Shown here: one piece after another, positions 17,287 through 26,099 of the stretch
How the letters are laid out: every line of letters starts with the position of its first letter
Position numbering within the stretch: the stretch's first letter is position 1
Origin: Gemmatimonadaceae bacterium
GTDB lineage: Bacteria; Gemmatimonadota; Gemmatimonadetes; Gemmatimonadales; Gemmatimonadaceae
DNA length: 64,000 bases
Direction of reading: 5' to 3'
Assembly: GCA_016742275.1 (NCBI GenBank)
Contig: JACVCD010000008.1
Coordinates: 62,001 to 126,000 of the forward strand
Made by a program: the position numbers and the translations under genes
The notes under the pieces: model-generated
Told to the model about the DNA's origin: nothing
The model's database searches: none
The model's input: the letters and a program-made list of their open reading frames with translations, nothing else

Positions 17287-17319
17287 GGGGGCTGGCGATA
17301 AATCGCCAGTCCCCGTTTT
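17287..17319 (+). terminator. Rho-independent terminator after the cupredoxin gene
   Basis: GGGG-G-CTGGCGAT, loop AA, ATCGCCAG-T-CCCC, then GTTTT. The 13-bp stem contains one G-U pair, located 25 bp after the stop codon. Confidence 0.9.
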
Positions 17320-17361
17320 GCATTTCACCGCCCAATGACGCTTGTCTGCTAGTATTCGCAC

Positions 17362-18822
17362 ATGACGCGAGCGGATCGCGCGCCTTCGCGCGCCACCTGG
17401 TTACGGGGCCGCACCCGCAATGCTGCTCGTCGTGGTTTGTTGATCGCGGCAGTTGGCAGTCTGGTCATGATCGCCGCGCTCATTCTGTTCGTGCTCATTC
17501 CGCGGCGCGTGGATCAGGTCCTCACGGCGGCGCTGCGTGCGGTCCCGCCGGATCGCGATACGGTCGTGTGGCAGCGCACCATGGCGAATGCCATGCGCAC
17601 AGAGCGGCGCGCATCCGCCATGCTGGATTCGTTGGCACAGGACGCGGTGGCGCGGGACGCGTTGGGATTGCTGATTGCCCGTGCACGCGCGGCGCCACTG
17701 ATAGAAAGTTATCGGGCATTGGCCGCCGCACCTGCGTTGCAGAACGATGCGCGCACTCAGGCACTGCGTGACGCGATTGAACGTGTGCATGTGGCGCGCG
17801 AAGCGAGTGTGGCGCTCAGTGGTCCGGATGCACGCTATGCCACACTGACGCGCGATCTGACGACGCTCGGACAACAGCTGGTCGCTCACGCGGATTCACT
17901 GCGGCCGGCCATCCTTGCTGCGTCCGCTTCACTCGCCATACCAACAGCCGTCGATAGCGTGTTGCGTGAGGAGGTACGCCGGGCATCGCGGGCTGCTGCG
18001 ACAGCCGATTCCACATTGCGTGCGGTGAGGCAGACCAATGATTCGTTGCATGACGCGCGCGAATCGCTGCGTCGCAGTCATGCGCTGGTGTTGCCGCCGT
18101 GGGCGATGCTTGGTGCGGCGGCCATCATGGGACTGGCTGTTGGATTCGTGGTCGCGTTGTGGCGGGAAATGCGTCGCCCGACAGTTGCTGATGCTGCCGA
18201 GCTCTCCGCACTGGTTGGCGTGCGTGTGCTGGAAGCGGAAACCACTCGACTCGAAGCGTGGCCGTTGTTGCATCTGACGCTGTCGAACATCGGAGATGTC
18301 GTTTCGCAGGTGCAGTTGCTGGCGCCTGAGGCTTCACTCGTTGCCCATGCGGGTGTGCAGTTGGCCTCGGTAGCCGCCCGGGAGAGTCGTGCCACGGTTC
18401 TCGTGGATGGTACGCGCCGTGGCCGCACGCTCGAGCCGTGGTTGGCACACGGGCTACTCGCAACGGCGGAACCACCGGCGGGGGTCGACTCGGTGCATGA
18501 CCATCAATGGGAAGGCACGCGCGCGCTCCGTGTAGGACGAGACCAGGCAGTGGATCTGTTGTGGCCTGATCGCGGCGCGAGACTGTCGTCAGTTGCCGAA
18601 CCCTTACGTCGACGACTCGGCGGCTATGACTTCGTGGTCATCATCGCCGATCAGGTGGAGCCGCGTACGGTCCCCACCGTTTCCGATGTGGTGCTGTGTG
18701 TACGATTGGCGTCCACGCCGTTGCCGTGGATACGAAGCACGATGGCCTCGCTGCATTCCAATGGCCGACGTGTTCGCGCGGTCGTGCTGTGGACCGGTGC
18801 CACGCCATTGGCGTCGGCATAG
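17362..18822 (+). CDS. Wzz-like inner-membrane protein with degenerate tyrosine-kinase-like tail
   Basis: 486 residues. A basic N-terminus leads to TM1 (about 25-47), then a roughly 200-residue helical/coiled-coil periplasmic part rich in Ala, Arg and Asp, then TM2 (about 246-268, WAMLGAAAIMGLAVGFVVALW) and a cytosolic domain. This two-TM layout with a long coiled coil is that of polysaccharide chain-length regulators. The C-terminal domain has a BY-kinase flavour (ATVLVDGTRRGRT, then YDFVVIIADQVEP) but no Walker A lysine, so catalytic activity is unlikely. Role in polysaccharide export is an inference; no glycosyltransferases lie nearby. Confidence 0.55.
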   Translation: MTRADRAPSRATWLRGRTRNAARRGLLIAAVGSLVMIAALILFVLIPRRVDQVLTAALRAVPPDRDTVVWQRTMANAMRTERRASAMLDSLAQDAVARDALGLLIARARAAPLIESYRALAAAPALQNDARTQALRDAIERVHVAREASVALSGPDARYATLTRDLTTLGQQLVAHADSLRPAILAASASLAIPTAVDSVLREEVRRASRAAATADSTLRAVRQTNDSLHDARESLRRSHALVLPPWAMLGAAAIMGLAVGFVVALWREMRRPTVADAAELSALVGVRVLEAETTRLEAWPLLHLTLSNIGDVVSQVQLLAPEASLVAHAGVQLASVAARESRATVLVDGTRRGRTLEPWLAHGLLATAEPPAGVDSVHDHQWEGTRALRVGRDQAVDLLWPDRGARLSSVAEPLRRRLGGYDFVVIIADQVEPRTVPTVSDVVLCVRLASTPLPWIRSTMASLHSNGRRVRAVVLWTGATPLASA

Positions 18823-18890
18823 CGAACGGTATTGTGTCGGTGGCACTACGCCGCTGGTCGCCTGACGGTCCTTCGGCTAGTCTCCGCTGC

Positions 18891-19325
18891 ATGTGGGCTG
18901 ATACGCTGATGTCATTGGAGCAGGGGCACCTGCTGCGCCTGGGGGCGTGGGCGGTGCTGTGCATCGTGGGTGGAACGGCCGTATTGGCAATTCTTGCCGT
19001 GCGGCGACTCGATGCTCCGATGGCGCGACATTTTGCCATCCAGACGGCGGCGTGGGGCGCAATCTGCGGCGCTCTCGCGCTGTGGGCCTCTCGTGGACTG
19101 GCCTATCGCGACTTCGCCGGCGTGCAGAAGCTCGTGAACATGCTCTGGCTGAATACGGGGCTGGACATCGGGTACGCTGCCGTTGGCGCCACCATGATGA
19201 TTACCGGTTGGCGATTGGGGCGGCGCCTTGGTGTCGTGGGCGCGGGTCTCGCTATCGTCATTCAAGGTGTGGTGCTCGCGTTGCTGGACTATCGCGTGCT
19301 GGTTCTCATCGGACCTCTTCGCTGA
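18891..19325 (+). CDS. Small four-helix membrane protein
   Basis: 144 residues from the ATG at 18891 (MWADTLMSLEQGHLL). Four hydrophobic segments are visible: about 17-36, 48-64, 82-101 and 111-138, with a conserved-looking loop GLAYRDFAGVQKLVNMLWLNTGLDIGY (quoted in part: NMLWLNTGLDIGY). I believe it belongs to a small uncharacterised membrane family (possibly DUF6992), but this is from memory of the pattern, not a search. It is a short distance upstream of the msrC-like gene (37 bp) and may share its transcript. Confidence 0.6.
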   Translation: MWADTLMSLEQGHLLRLGAWAVLCIVGGTAVLAILAVRRLDAPMARHFAIQTAAWGAICGALALWASRGLAYRDFAGVQKLVNMLWLNTGLDIGYAAVGATMMITGWRLGRRLGVVGAGLAIVIQGVVLALLDYRVLVLIGPLR

Positions 19326-19362
19326 TCACTTCCGATCTCTCGTCGCTTTCTCAATCGCCGTC

Positions 19363-19854
19363 ATGGAACCCGTCATTCCCGATCTTCGTGATGTTCCGCG
19401 GGACGAAGCCTACGCTCGATTGCTCGAGATGCAGTCACTCGTGCTGGAAGGCAGCACGGATGTGATTGCCGGAATGGCGACGACAAGCGCGTTGCTGCAT
19501 CACGCCTTCGGTCATTTGTGGACAGGGTTCTATCGGGTGGTGGAGCCCGGCCGGTTGCTGCGTGTGGGGCCCTATCAGGGATCACTTGGCTGTCAGGATA
19601 TCGCCTTTGGTCGCGGCGTTTGTGGTACATCAGCCGCTGAACGGCGGACCGTGGTGGTGCCCGATGTGCATGCATTCCCGGGGCATATTGCCTGCGATGC
19701 CCGATCCGCCAGCGAGATCGTTGTTCCGGTGACCAACGTGCATGGGGAGCTCATCGCCGTGCTCGATATCGATTCACCCGTGCGCAACGCCTTCGGTGAC
19801 GCGGATGTTGCAGGCCTCGAGCAGCTGGTGGCCTGGTTCGCGCGCGCGGCGTAA
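19363..19854 (+). CDS. msrC: Free methionine-(R)-sulfoxide reductase (GAF-fold, YebR/MsrC type)
   Basis: 163 residues, the usual size. It is a single GAF domain reducing free Met-R-sulfoxide with thioredoxin. The three-cysteine signature is present: Cys in GSLGCQDIAFGRG, the next in GRGVCGTSAAE, and the catalytic Cys in DVHAFPGHIACDARSASEIVVPV. The start at 19363 (MEPVIPDLRDVPRDEAY) gives the normal N-terminus; the frame is open further upstream inside the preceding gene. Cytosolic oxidative-damage repair. Confidence 0.92.
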   Translation: MEPVIPDLRDVPRDEAYARLLEMQSLVLEGSTDVIAGMATTSALLHHAFGHLWTGFYRVVEPGRLLRVGPYQGSLGCQDIAFGRGVCGTSAAERRTVVVPDVHAFPGHIACDARSASEIVVPVTNVHGELIAVLDIDSPVRNAFGDADVAGLEQLVAWFARAA

Positions 19855-19944
19855 GTTCGACACACGTTCCGGACGTGTCGTCACGCCTTCGCCACTGCGC
19901 AGGCCGCGATACGCTCCCGCACCCCTGCCCAGACGACAGGATCC

Positions 19945-20541
19945 ATGACCGGGTACTCCGATCGGATCAACCATGCGTTCGCGTTCGCCGCGAAGCATCA
20001 CGATCAGCAGGTTCGCAAAGGCACGCGCCTGCCATATCTCACGCATCCCGCTAACGTGGCGATCATCCTCACCCGCTACGGGTGCAGTGAAGACGCGGTC
20101 GTGGCCGGTGTGTTGCACGATGTCGTCGAGGACTGTGTTCGCGATGGCATGACACGCGATATGCTCGAAGAGCGCATCGGTCGAAAGTTTGGCGCCTCGG
20201 TGCTGGCTTCCGTACTGGCGGTGACGCAGCGCAAGACCGACGATGATGGCATCGAGTTGTCGTCAGATGATCGCAAGGCGGACTATCTCGATCGACTCGC
20301 GCTGGCGGACACCGACGCGCTGTGGGTGTGTGCGGCTGACAAGGTGCACAACGCGAATTCGATTCTGTCCGATCTTCGCCGCACGGCGTTTCCGGAAACC
20401 GTGTGGGGACGCTTCTCTGCCGGACGCGAAGGCACGGTGCGCTGGTATCGGCGCGTCGTCGTGCGTTTGCGGGAGCTTGGGTTCACGGCGCCCATCGTGG
20501 ATGAGCTTGAAGCGGCGGCGGCGGGGCTTGAACAGGCGTGA
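19945..20541 (+). CDS. HD-domain protein, stand-alone (p)ppGpp hydrolase-like
   Basis: 198 residues. The N-terminal part matches the HD hydrolase domain of RelA/SpoT: FAAKHHDQQVRKGTRLPYLTHPANVAIIL, VAGVLHDVVEDCV (the HD pair with the following ED) and CAADKVHNANSILSDLR with the late metal-binding Asp/His. No synthetase or TGS domain is attached, so it resembles small alarmone hydrolases of the Mesh1 class. It would degrade (p)ppGpp or a related nucleotide; substrate is inferred. It is the last gene before the first CGCAGAG repeat element. Confidence 0.78.
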   Translation: MTGYSDRINHAFAFAAKHHDQQVRKGTRLPYLTHPANVAIILTRYGCSEDAVVAGVLHDVVEDCVRDGMTRDMLEERIGRKFGASVLASVLAVTQRKTDDDGIELSSDDRKADYLDRLALADTDALWVCAADKVHNANSILSDLRRTAFPETVWGRFSAGREGTVRWYRRVVVRLRELGFTAPIVDELEAAAAGLEQA

Positions 20542-20554
20542 TTTGTTGGTGCGG

Positions 20555-20730
20555 CTAGACCGTTAACTGCGCACGCAGAGCCGCGGAGGACTGCAGAGTC
20601 GCAGAGATGTGCTTCGGTGCATGCCTGCGCAGAAACAAGATTCGAAATTCTTTATTCTTTGTAGTTCATCCTGGCCTGAGCACGAAACCTCTGCGACTCC
20701 GCGGCTCTCTGCGCCTCTGCGTGCGCAGTT
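20555..20730. repeat. CGCAGAG-type intergenic inverted repeat, element 1
   Basis: Left end CTAGACCGTTAACTG, then arm AACTGCGCACGCAGAG (20565-20580), perfectly complementary to CTCTGCGTGCGCAGTT (20715-20730). Inside the arms further CGCAGAG/CTCTGCG units extend the pairing imperfectly around a unique centre of about 70 bp. It begins 14 bp after the HD gene stop and ends before the LVIVD gene. Same family as the elements at 24034, 42938, 47390 and 56758. Confidence 0.85.
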
Positions 20731-20809
20731 GAGCCAACTGTCCCTCGAGCAATCGTCAGTCGTATCGCACTACCGCAACTTTGCAACACACCCAATGAGG
20801 AGAACCCCG

Positions 20810-22810
20810 ATGCTGTTGATGCTGCTGTCCGCCACGATGCTGCAGGCCCAACCGCCCGCCTCGGGGGCTCGTCTTGAAGTGAGCCCCGCAGATCCCGTCG
20901 TCATTGCCCAGGATACACTGCGTTTGCGCGCACGGGTGGTTGGTGCGGATGGCCAGCCGATCGCGAATGCGCAGGTGCGGTTCGTTGCTGCCGGCGGCCG
21001 ATTCGAGGGTGGTGTATCGCCGGATGGTCTGATCTCGTCAGGATCGACCGGTACGCTGCCGGTTACAGTATTGGCGCAGGTTCCGGGGCAGCCGAACATC
21101 ACGCAGCGCGTCGAAGTGCGCATGGTGCCGGGGCCGGCGGCGTCGATCACACTCGACAATGCACCAACTCGATTGGTTGGTGGACAGCGCATCGCGCTCG
21201 CGCCTCAGGTGTTCAGCGCCGCTGGTGATGCGCGCGTCGATCGTGTCACGTGGACCAGCAGCAACCCGGCCGTTGCTGTCGTTAACGCCGATGGCCTGCT
21301 TGAAGCCAAGACCGTTGGTCGTGCGGTGCTCACAGCGCGCGCCGATCGTGCGGTGCTGTCGCATCCAGTGCAGGTGGTGGCCGCTCGCGTTGGTGCCTTC
21401 AGCATTATGCCCAGCGCCAAGGATGCACGCACGGGTGACGTGATCCGCTTCACTGTGAATGCGCGTGATGCAGCCGGCAAGGCGATCACCGGTGTGACGC
21501 CAAGTTGGAGTTTCAGCCCCGGTCAGGGTGTGATTGATCGCGATGGTGCGTTCACTGGGTACGAAGGTGGCACGTATGTCGTGACCGCCACGCTCGGCAC
21601 GCAGAGCGCGCAGACCATCATTCGTCTTTCGCCGCGCGATGTGCGTCGTCCGGCCACGGTGGTGGGTCGTTTGCCGCGCACCGGTTTCACGACCGAAGAA
21701 GTGTGGCTGCATCCGACGCGCGAGATCGCGTACCTGGGCACCGGTTCCGGTGGCGATCGCATGTTCACGATCGATATCACCGACAAGGCCAATCCGGTCG
21801 TGACGGACAGCATCGTCGAGAATACACGTCGTGTGAATGACATCATGACGTCGCCCGATGGCAAGCACCTCGTGTTCACACGCGAAGGAGCAAGTGATCG
21901 CAAGAACGGCATCGTGATAGCGTCGCTCGAGGATCCGCTGCACCCCAAGAAGTGCGCCGACTTTACCGAAGGACTGACGGGCGGCGTGCATAGCACGTAC
22001 GTGTACAAGCAGGACAAGTTCGGCACGCACATCTATCTCACGAATGATGGCACGGGTGCCATTCACATCATCGATTGGAACGACCCGTGCAATCCGAAGA
22101 CCGCCGCCGTGTGGAAGACGCCGCGCCCCGATGCCGGTCGTTCGCTGCATGACATCGATGTGCAGGATGGTCTGGCGTATCTGAGCTACTGGAACGACGG
22201 TCTCGTCATTCTCGACATCGGCAATGGCGCGAAGGGCGGTTCGCCGAGCAATCCGCAGGTGGTGAGCCAGTACAAGTACGATCTGAACGACATGTATCGT
22301 CAGGTCGAAGCGTCAGGTGGTCCTGGGTTCATTCGTGGTACGCACACGGCGTGGCGGCACAAGAACTACGTCTTCATTGCCGACGAAGTGTTTCCTGCGG
22401 CGGGTGTGAAGGGCGCCAAGGATGCGTCGGCTGGTCGTGCCTACGGTCGTTTGCAGGTGATTGACGTGTCGGACATCGCCAAGCCGAAGAGTGTGGCGTT
22501 CTATGAGCCCGAGTTCGGCGGCGTGCACAATGTGTGGGTGGCCGGTGACACGCTGTACATGGGCGCGTACAACGCCGGTTTCCGCGCGTTCGACATCAGC
22601 GGTGAGTTGCGTGGCGATCTGCGCGCGCAGCAGCGCGAAATGGTGCATGTGCACACGGCGGACATGAACGGCTACGTGAAGAACGCCGCCATGACCTGGG
22701 GTGTGGTGGTACGCAATGGGTTGGCGTACGTGAACGACATGTACAACGGGTTGTGGATTGTGCGCATGGATCCCAAGCCCGAGCCCAAGAAGGCGGTCAT
22801 CGTTCCGTGA
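20810..22810 (+). CDS. Secreted Ig-like plus LVIVD-repeat beta-propeller protein
   Basis: 666 residues from the ATG at 20810, chosen because GAGGAG (20797-20802) sits seven bases before it. Signal peptide MLLMLLSATMLQA. The first half is Ig-like: SPADPVVIAQDTLRLRARVVGADGQPIANAQVRF, then a Big_2-type block (WTSSNPAVAVVNADGLLEAKTVGRAVLTAR) and a third (WSFSPGQGVIDRDGAF). The second half is a propeller of LVIVD-type blades, e.g. MFTIDITDKANPVV, LVILDIGNG, LQVIDVSDIAKPKSVAFYEPEFGGVHNVWV and GLWIVRMDP. Probably a periplasmic or surface scaffold protein; no catalytic motif is seen. The stop overlaps the start of the next propeller gene, so the two are coupled. Confidence 0.78.
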   Translation: MLLMLLSATMLQAQPPASGARLEVSPADPVVIAQDTLRLRARVVGADGQPIANAQVRFVAAGGRFEGGVSPDGLISSGSTGTLPVTVLAQVPGQPNITQRVEVRMVPGPAASITLDNAPTRLVGGQRIALAPQVFSAAGDARVDRVTWTSSNPAVAVVNADGLLEAKTVGRAVLTARADRAVLSHPVQVVAARVGAFSIMPSAKDARTGDVIRFTVNARDAAGKAITGVTPSWSFSPGQGVIDRDGAFTGYEGGTYVVTATLGTQSAQTIIRLSPRDVRRPATVVGRLPRTGFTTEEVWLHPTREIAYLGTGSGGDRMFTIDITDKANPVVTDSIVENTRRVNDIMTSPDGKHLVFTREGASDRKNGIVIASLEDPLHPKKCADFTEGLTGGVHSTYVYKQDKFGTHIYLTNDGTGAIHIIDWNDPCNPKTAAVWKTPRPDAGRSLHDIDVQDGLAYLSYWNDGLVILDIGNGAKGGSPSNPQVVSQYKYDLNDMYRQVEASGGPGFIRGTHTAWRHKNYVFIADEVFPAAGVKGAKDASAGRAYGRLQVIDVSDIAKPKSVAFYEPEFGGVHNVWVAGDTLYMGAYNAGFRAFDISGELRGDLRAQQREMVHVHTADMNGYVKNAAMTWGVVVRNGLAYVNDMYNGLWIVRMDPKPEPKKAVIVP

Positions 22811-24021
22811 TGTCCCGCATGACGTGGTCGGCGGCAGCACTCGGTGCACTCGGCATTCTTGGTCTGAGTGGTGCACTGCATGCGCAGACGAGTGCGCCCG
22901 CATCGGCGCCTGCACCGGCGCTGCCGACCACGACATACACGGCGCTCGTGGCAAGTGAGTCAGTCGATCGTGTTGCGGTGGTGGAGTTTGGTCCGCAGGG
23001 TGCGCGCGTGGCGAGTCAGCACGAAGTCGGAGTGATGCTGGCCGATCCCGATGGGCCGCATGGTGTGGCAATCGATCCGGCGGGCCGTTGGTACTATGTG
23101 ACCACGGCCCATGGTACGCCCTATGGTGTGCTGTGGCGATTTGATGCGCGCACCAACACGTACGATAGCCAGGTGATGCTGGGCAACTTTCCTGCCACGG
23201 CGCAGGTGAGTCCCGACGGCAAGTTGGTGGTGGTGGTGAATTTCAACCTGCACGGTGACATGGTGCCCAGCGATGTGAGCATCGTGCGCACCGACAGTCT
23301 GCAGGAGATCGCGCGCATTCCCACGTGCACGATGCCGCATGGTTCACGCATCAATCGCACGAGCACGCGCCACTACTCGGCGTGCATGATGGACGACATG
23401 CTGGTCGAGATCGATCTCGATGGTCTGCAGGTATCGCGCCATTTTGTACTCACGAAGGGCAGTGAGCATGGCATGTCCGGTGCGCCGGCTCCGCGCGCAG
23501 CGGTTCATGCCGGTCATGGTGCAGCGGCGGCCGCTTCTGCGCATGACATGGGGCACGGACTCGCGCAGCCGGCGGCTGGCAGCACCACCTGCTCACCCAC
23601 GTGGGCCCAGCCAAGCGCCGATGATCGAACGATCTGGGTGGCCTGCAATGGCACGAGTGATCTGGTAGAGATCGATGTGGCGTCATGGGCCATGCGGCGG
23701 CGCATTCCCGCGGGGAACGGCGTGTACAATCTCGCCGTGACGCGAAACGGTCAGACGCTCGTCGCCACGAACAAGCGTGGGCAGAGTGTATCACTCATCG
23801 ATACCCAAAGTGGTGCGGTGCTGGCTACGCTGCCGACGCAGCGCCGGGTCGTGCACGGTGTCGCGATTACCCACGATGATCGTTATGCGTTCATCTCCGT
23901 CGAGGGCGTGGGCAGTGAGCCGGGGACGGTGGAGATCATTGATCTCGCCGCACGAAAGACCGTGGCGCGCGTAGATGTGGGGCAGCAGGCGGGCGGTATT
24001 GATGTGATGCCGGGGCGCTGA
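22810..24021 (+). CDS. Secreted YncE-like beta-propeller with His-rich insertion
   Basis: 403 residues; the ATG at 22810 shares its A with the upstream TGA. Signal peptide ends near ALHAQ. Blade motifs include PDGPHGVAIDPAGRWYYVTT, AQVSPDGKLVVVVNFN, ADDRTIWVACNGTSDLVEIDV, VYNLAVTRNGQTLVATNKR, VSLIDTQSGAVLATL and VHGVAITHDDRYAFIS. Between two blades lies an insertion of about 40 residues with His/Met/Gly clusters (SEHGMSG, VHAGHGAA, AHDMGHGL), which looks metal-binding. Two Cys pairs flank it. Likely works with the LVIVD protein upstream; function unknown. Confidence 0.75.
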   Translation: MSRMTWSAAALGALGILGLSGALHAQTSAPASAPAPALPTTTYTALVASESVDRVAVVEFGPQGARVASQHEVGVMLADPDGPHGVAIDPAGRWYYVTTAHGTPYGVLWRFDARTNTYDSQVMLGNFPATAQVSPDGKLVVVVNFNLHGDMVPSDVSIVRTDSLQEIARIPTCTMPHGSRINRTSTRHYSACMMDDMLVEIDLDGLQVSRHFVLTKGSEHGMSGAPAPRAAVHAGHGAAAAASAHDMGHGLAQPAAGSTTCSPTWAQPSADDRTIWVACNGTSDLVEIDVASWAMRRRIPAGNGVYNLAVTRNGQTLVATNKRGQSVSLIDTQSGAVLATLPTQRRVVHGVAITHDDRYAFISVEGVGSEPGTVEIIDLAARKTVARVDVGQQAGGIDVMPGR

Positions 24022-24033
24022 GTTGTTGTGCCT

Positions 24034-24182
24034 CTAGACCGTTAACTGCGCACGCAGAGCCGCGGAGAGTCATAGAGACGCAGAGGACCAGCTTCTGACA
24101 ATTGAGAAGCTGGTCCTCTTCTTTTCTTTGCTTCGCGAACCTCTGCGACTCTGCGTTTCTCTGCGCCTCTGCGTGCGCAGTT
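24034..24182. repeat. CGCAGAG-type intergenic inverted repeat, element 2
   Basis: Starts TCTAGACCGTTAACTG as in element 1. Perfect 16-bp outer arms AACTGCGCACGCAGAG (24044-24059) and CTCTGCGTGCGCAGTT (24167-24182), with inner CGCAGAGG/CCTCTGCG pairing. The centre is occupied by a strong terminator hairpin. Placed between two convergent genes. Confidence 0.9.
24082..24130 (+). terminator. Rho-independent terminator nested in repeat element 2
   Basis: AGAGGACCAGCTTCT (24082-24096), loop of 8, AGAAGCTGGTCCTCT (24105-24119), then TCTTTTCTTTG. The 15-bp stem is perfect. It ends the propeller operon. Confidence 0.9.
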
Positions 24183-24192
24183 CAACGGACTG

Positions 24193-25497
24193 TCAGCCTA
24201 CGCTGTACGTCCTAGTCACGTACTCATCAAGAATCCCAAGAAACTCCGGCACGATACCCTCACCCTTGAGCGTCGTGAACAACTTGCCGTCCACATAGAC
24301 CGGCGCCTTGGGTTCCTCGAATGTACCGGGCAATGAAATCCCGATATTGGCGTGCTTGGACTCACCGGGCCCATTCACCACGCACCCCATGACGGCCACC
24401 TTCATGTCCACAACGCCAGGCCGCGATTCGCGCCACACGGGCATCTGCTCACGGAGATAGCCTTGGATATCCTCGGCCATCTTCTGAAAGAACGTGCTCG
24501 TCGTGCGCCCGCAGCCCGGGCATGCGGTGACCTGCGGTGCGAATGATCGCAAACCAAGCGACTGCAGGATCTGCTGCGCCACGTAGACCTCTTCGCGGCG
24601 ATCCCCACCGGGCTTTGGGGTCAATGAAACACGAATGGTGTCACCGATGCCTTCGCTGAGCAGAATGGCGAGCGCGGCACTGGAGGCGATCACACCCTTG
24701 TTGCCCATGCCGGCTTCGGTGAGACCCAAGTGCAATGGATAGTCACAGCGCTTCGCGAGACGCCGATAGCACTCCACCAGATCGGGCACCACCGAAATCT
24801 TGGCACTCACGATGATGTGATCGTGCGGTAAACCCACCTCTTCGGCCAACGCAGCAGAACGCAGCGCGCTTTCAAGCATGGCGTCCATGTAGACGTCTTT
24901 CGCATCGCGCGGTGTAGCGGCCGATGCGTTGGCGTCCATCATCTGCGTGAGGAGATCCTGGTCGAGCGAACCCCAGTTTACGCCGATACGGACAGGCTTG
25001 CCGTGATCGATGGCCGCCTGCACGATGGTCGTAAAGTTGGTATCGCGATGCCGCGTCCCGACGTTGCCGGGGTTGATGCGATACTTGTCCAGTGCCGCAG
25101 CGGCCTTGGGGTGCTTCGTGAGCAGCAGATGCCCGTTGTAGTGAAAGTCGCCGATCAGAGGAACATCGAGACCCCGATCCTCGAGCCGCTGGCGAATTTC
25201 CGGAACTGCCTGCGCCGCTTCGTCGTTGTTGACCGTGATGCGCACCTTCTGCGACCCGGCCTCGAACAGGGCGGCGACTTGCTCTGCCGTTGCGGCTGCA
25301 TCCGCCGTATCGGTGTTGGTCATGGACTGCACCACGACTGGGGCCGATGAGCCAACGGCTACGCCACGGACCTTCGTGGTAACGGTTGAACGACGATGGC
25401 CGAAGCCTGCAGCGGCAAGTGACACGGGAACAGTTCCAGGTAAGAGTGACTCCCGTAAGCTAGCGCGTCCCGGTGGAGTCCCCCAAGTTCTAGTCAT
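24193..25497 (-). CDS. ispG: 4-hydroxy-3-methylbut-2-enyl diphosphate synthase (IspG/GcpE)
   Basis: Iron-sulfur enzyme of the MEP isoprenoid pathway, reducing MEcPP to HMBPP. 434 residues from the ATG at 25497; a GTG at 25425 would give 411 residues, closer to the common N-terminus, and would leave 72 bp for promoters. The TIM-barrel part has [37 protein letters not shown] and LGLTEAGMG. The reductase part supplies the [4Fe-4S] cysteines in [10 protein letters not shown] and [14 protein letters not shown], with the third sulfur ligand Cys in the latter. The stop lies only 10 bp from repeat element 2. Confidence 0.95.
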   Translation of the reverse strand: MTRTWGTPPGRASLRESLLPGTVPVSLAAAGFGHRRSTVTTKVRGVAVGSSAPVVVQSMTNTDTADAAATAEQVAALFEAGSQKVRITVNNDEAAQAVPEIRQRLEDRGLDVPLIGDFHYNGHLLLTKHPKAAAALDKYRINPGNVGTRHRDTNFTTIVQAAIDHGKPVRIGVNWGSLDQDLLTQMMDANASAATPRDAKDVYMDAMLESALRSAALAEEVGLPHDHIIVSAKISVVPDLVECYRRLAKRCDYPLHLGLTEAGMGNKGVIASSAALAILLSEGIGDTIRVSLTPKPGGDRREEVYVAQQILQSLGLRSFAPQVTACPGCGRTTSTFFQKMAEDIQGYLREQMPVWRESRPGVVDMKVAVMGCVVNGPGESKHANIGISLPGTFEEPKAPVYVDGKLFTTLKGEGIVPEFLGILDEYVTRTYSVG

Positions 25498-25980
25498 ATG
25501 GTTCCCCCTCCCGAAGTGCCTGAAGAACCGGCAATGGGCAGTGACGCCGACCCGATCCCGACGGATCGAGGACCGCAAGCCACACCGATACCGCCCCGCA
25601 AGTCATTCCTTCGCCGTCATTGGCTTGCTGTCACACTGCTCATCCTGATTGGCCTGCCCGCACTCGGCATGACGATCTGGTCATATGCTGCGCTGTCGAT
25701 TTCCTATTCCAGCGGAAAGCGCGCAGGCTATGTGCAGAAGATCTCCAGTAAGGGATGGCTATGCAAAACGTGGGAAGGCACGCTCTATACGGATATTGCA
25801 CAGGGTTTCCGCTCTGACAGCTTTTCGTTCTCCGTTCGGAGCGATTCTGTAGCACATGCCATCGAAGCATTGAGTGGACGTCGGGTTGCTGTGGACTACG
25901 AGCAACATGTCGGCGTTCCCACATCGTGCTTCGGTGAGACCGAGTATTTCGTGGTTGGCGTCACAGCTATACCTGAATAA
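25498..25980 (+). CDS. Conserved single-TM hypothetical protein
   Basis: 160 residues if it starts at 25498; the ATG at 25534 ([10 protein letters not shown]) is a plausible shorter start. A Pro-rich cytosolic segment precedes [28 protein letters not shown] (one TM, about residues 44-62). The remaining 90 residues have the pattern [25 protein letters not shown], then [26 protein letters not shown], which I recall from a widespread uncharacterised family with no assigned function. Two Cys may form a disulfide outside. Its first ATG abuts the ispG ATG back to back (CATATG). Confidence 0.65.
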   Translation: MVPPPEVPEEPAMGSDADPIPTDRGPQATPIPPRKSFLRRHWLAVTLLILIGLPALGMTIWSYAALSISYSSGKRAGYVQKISSKGWLCKTWEGTLYTDIAQGFRSDSFSFSVRSDSVAHAIEALSGRRVAVDYEQHVGVPTSCFGETEYFVVGVTAIPE

Positions 25981-26099
25981 GCGCGGTATATAGGTGATGT
26001 TGTAACAAAGAGGTGGTGTGCGGGGTAACGCCCGCATTCGCGGCGTGTCAGCCGCAACTGAGCAGGACCCAGCATTCCCAAACACTCAGGAGGTACACG

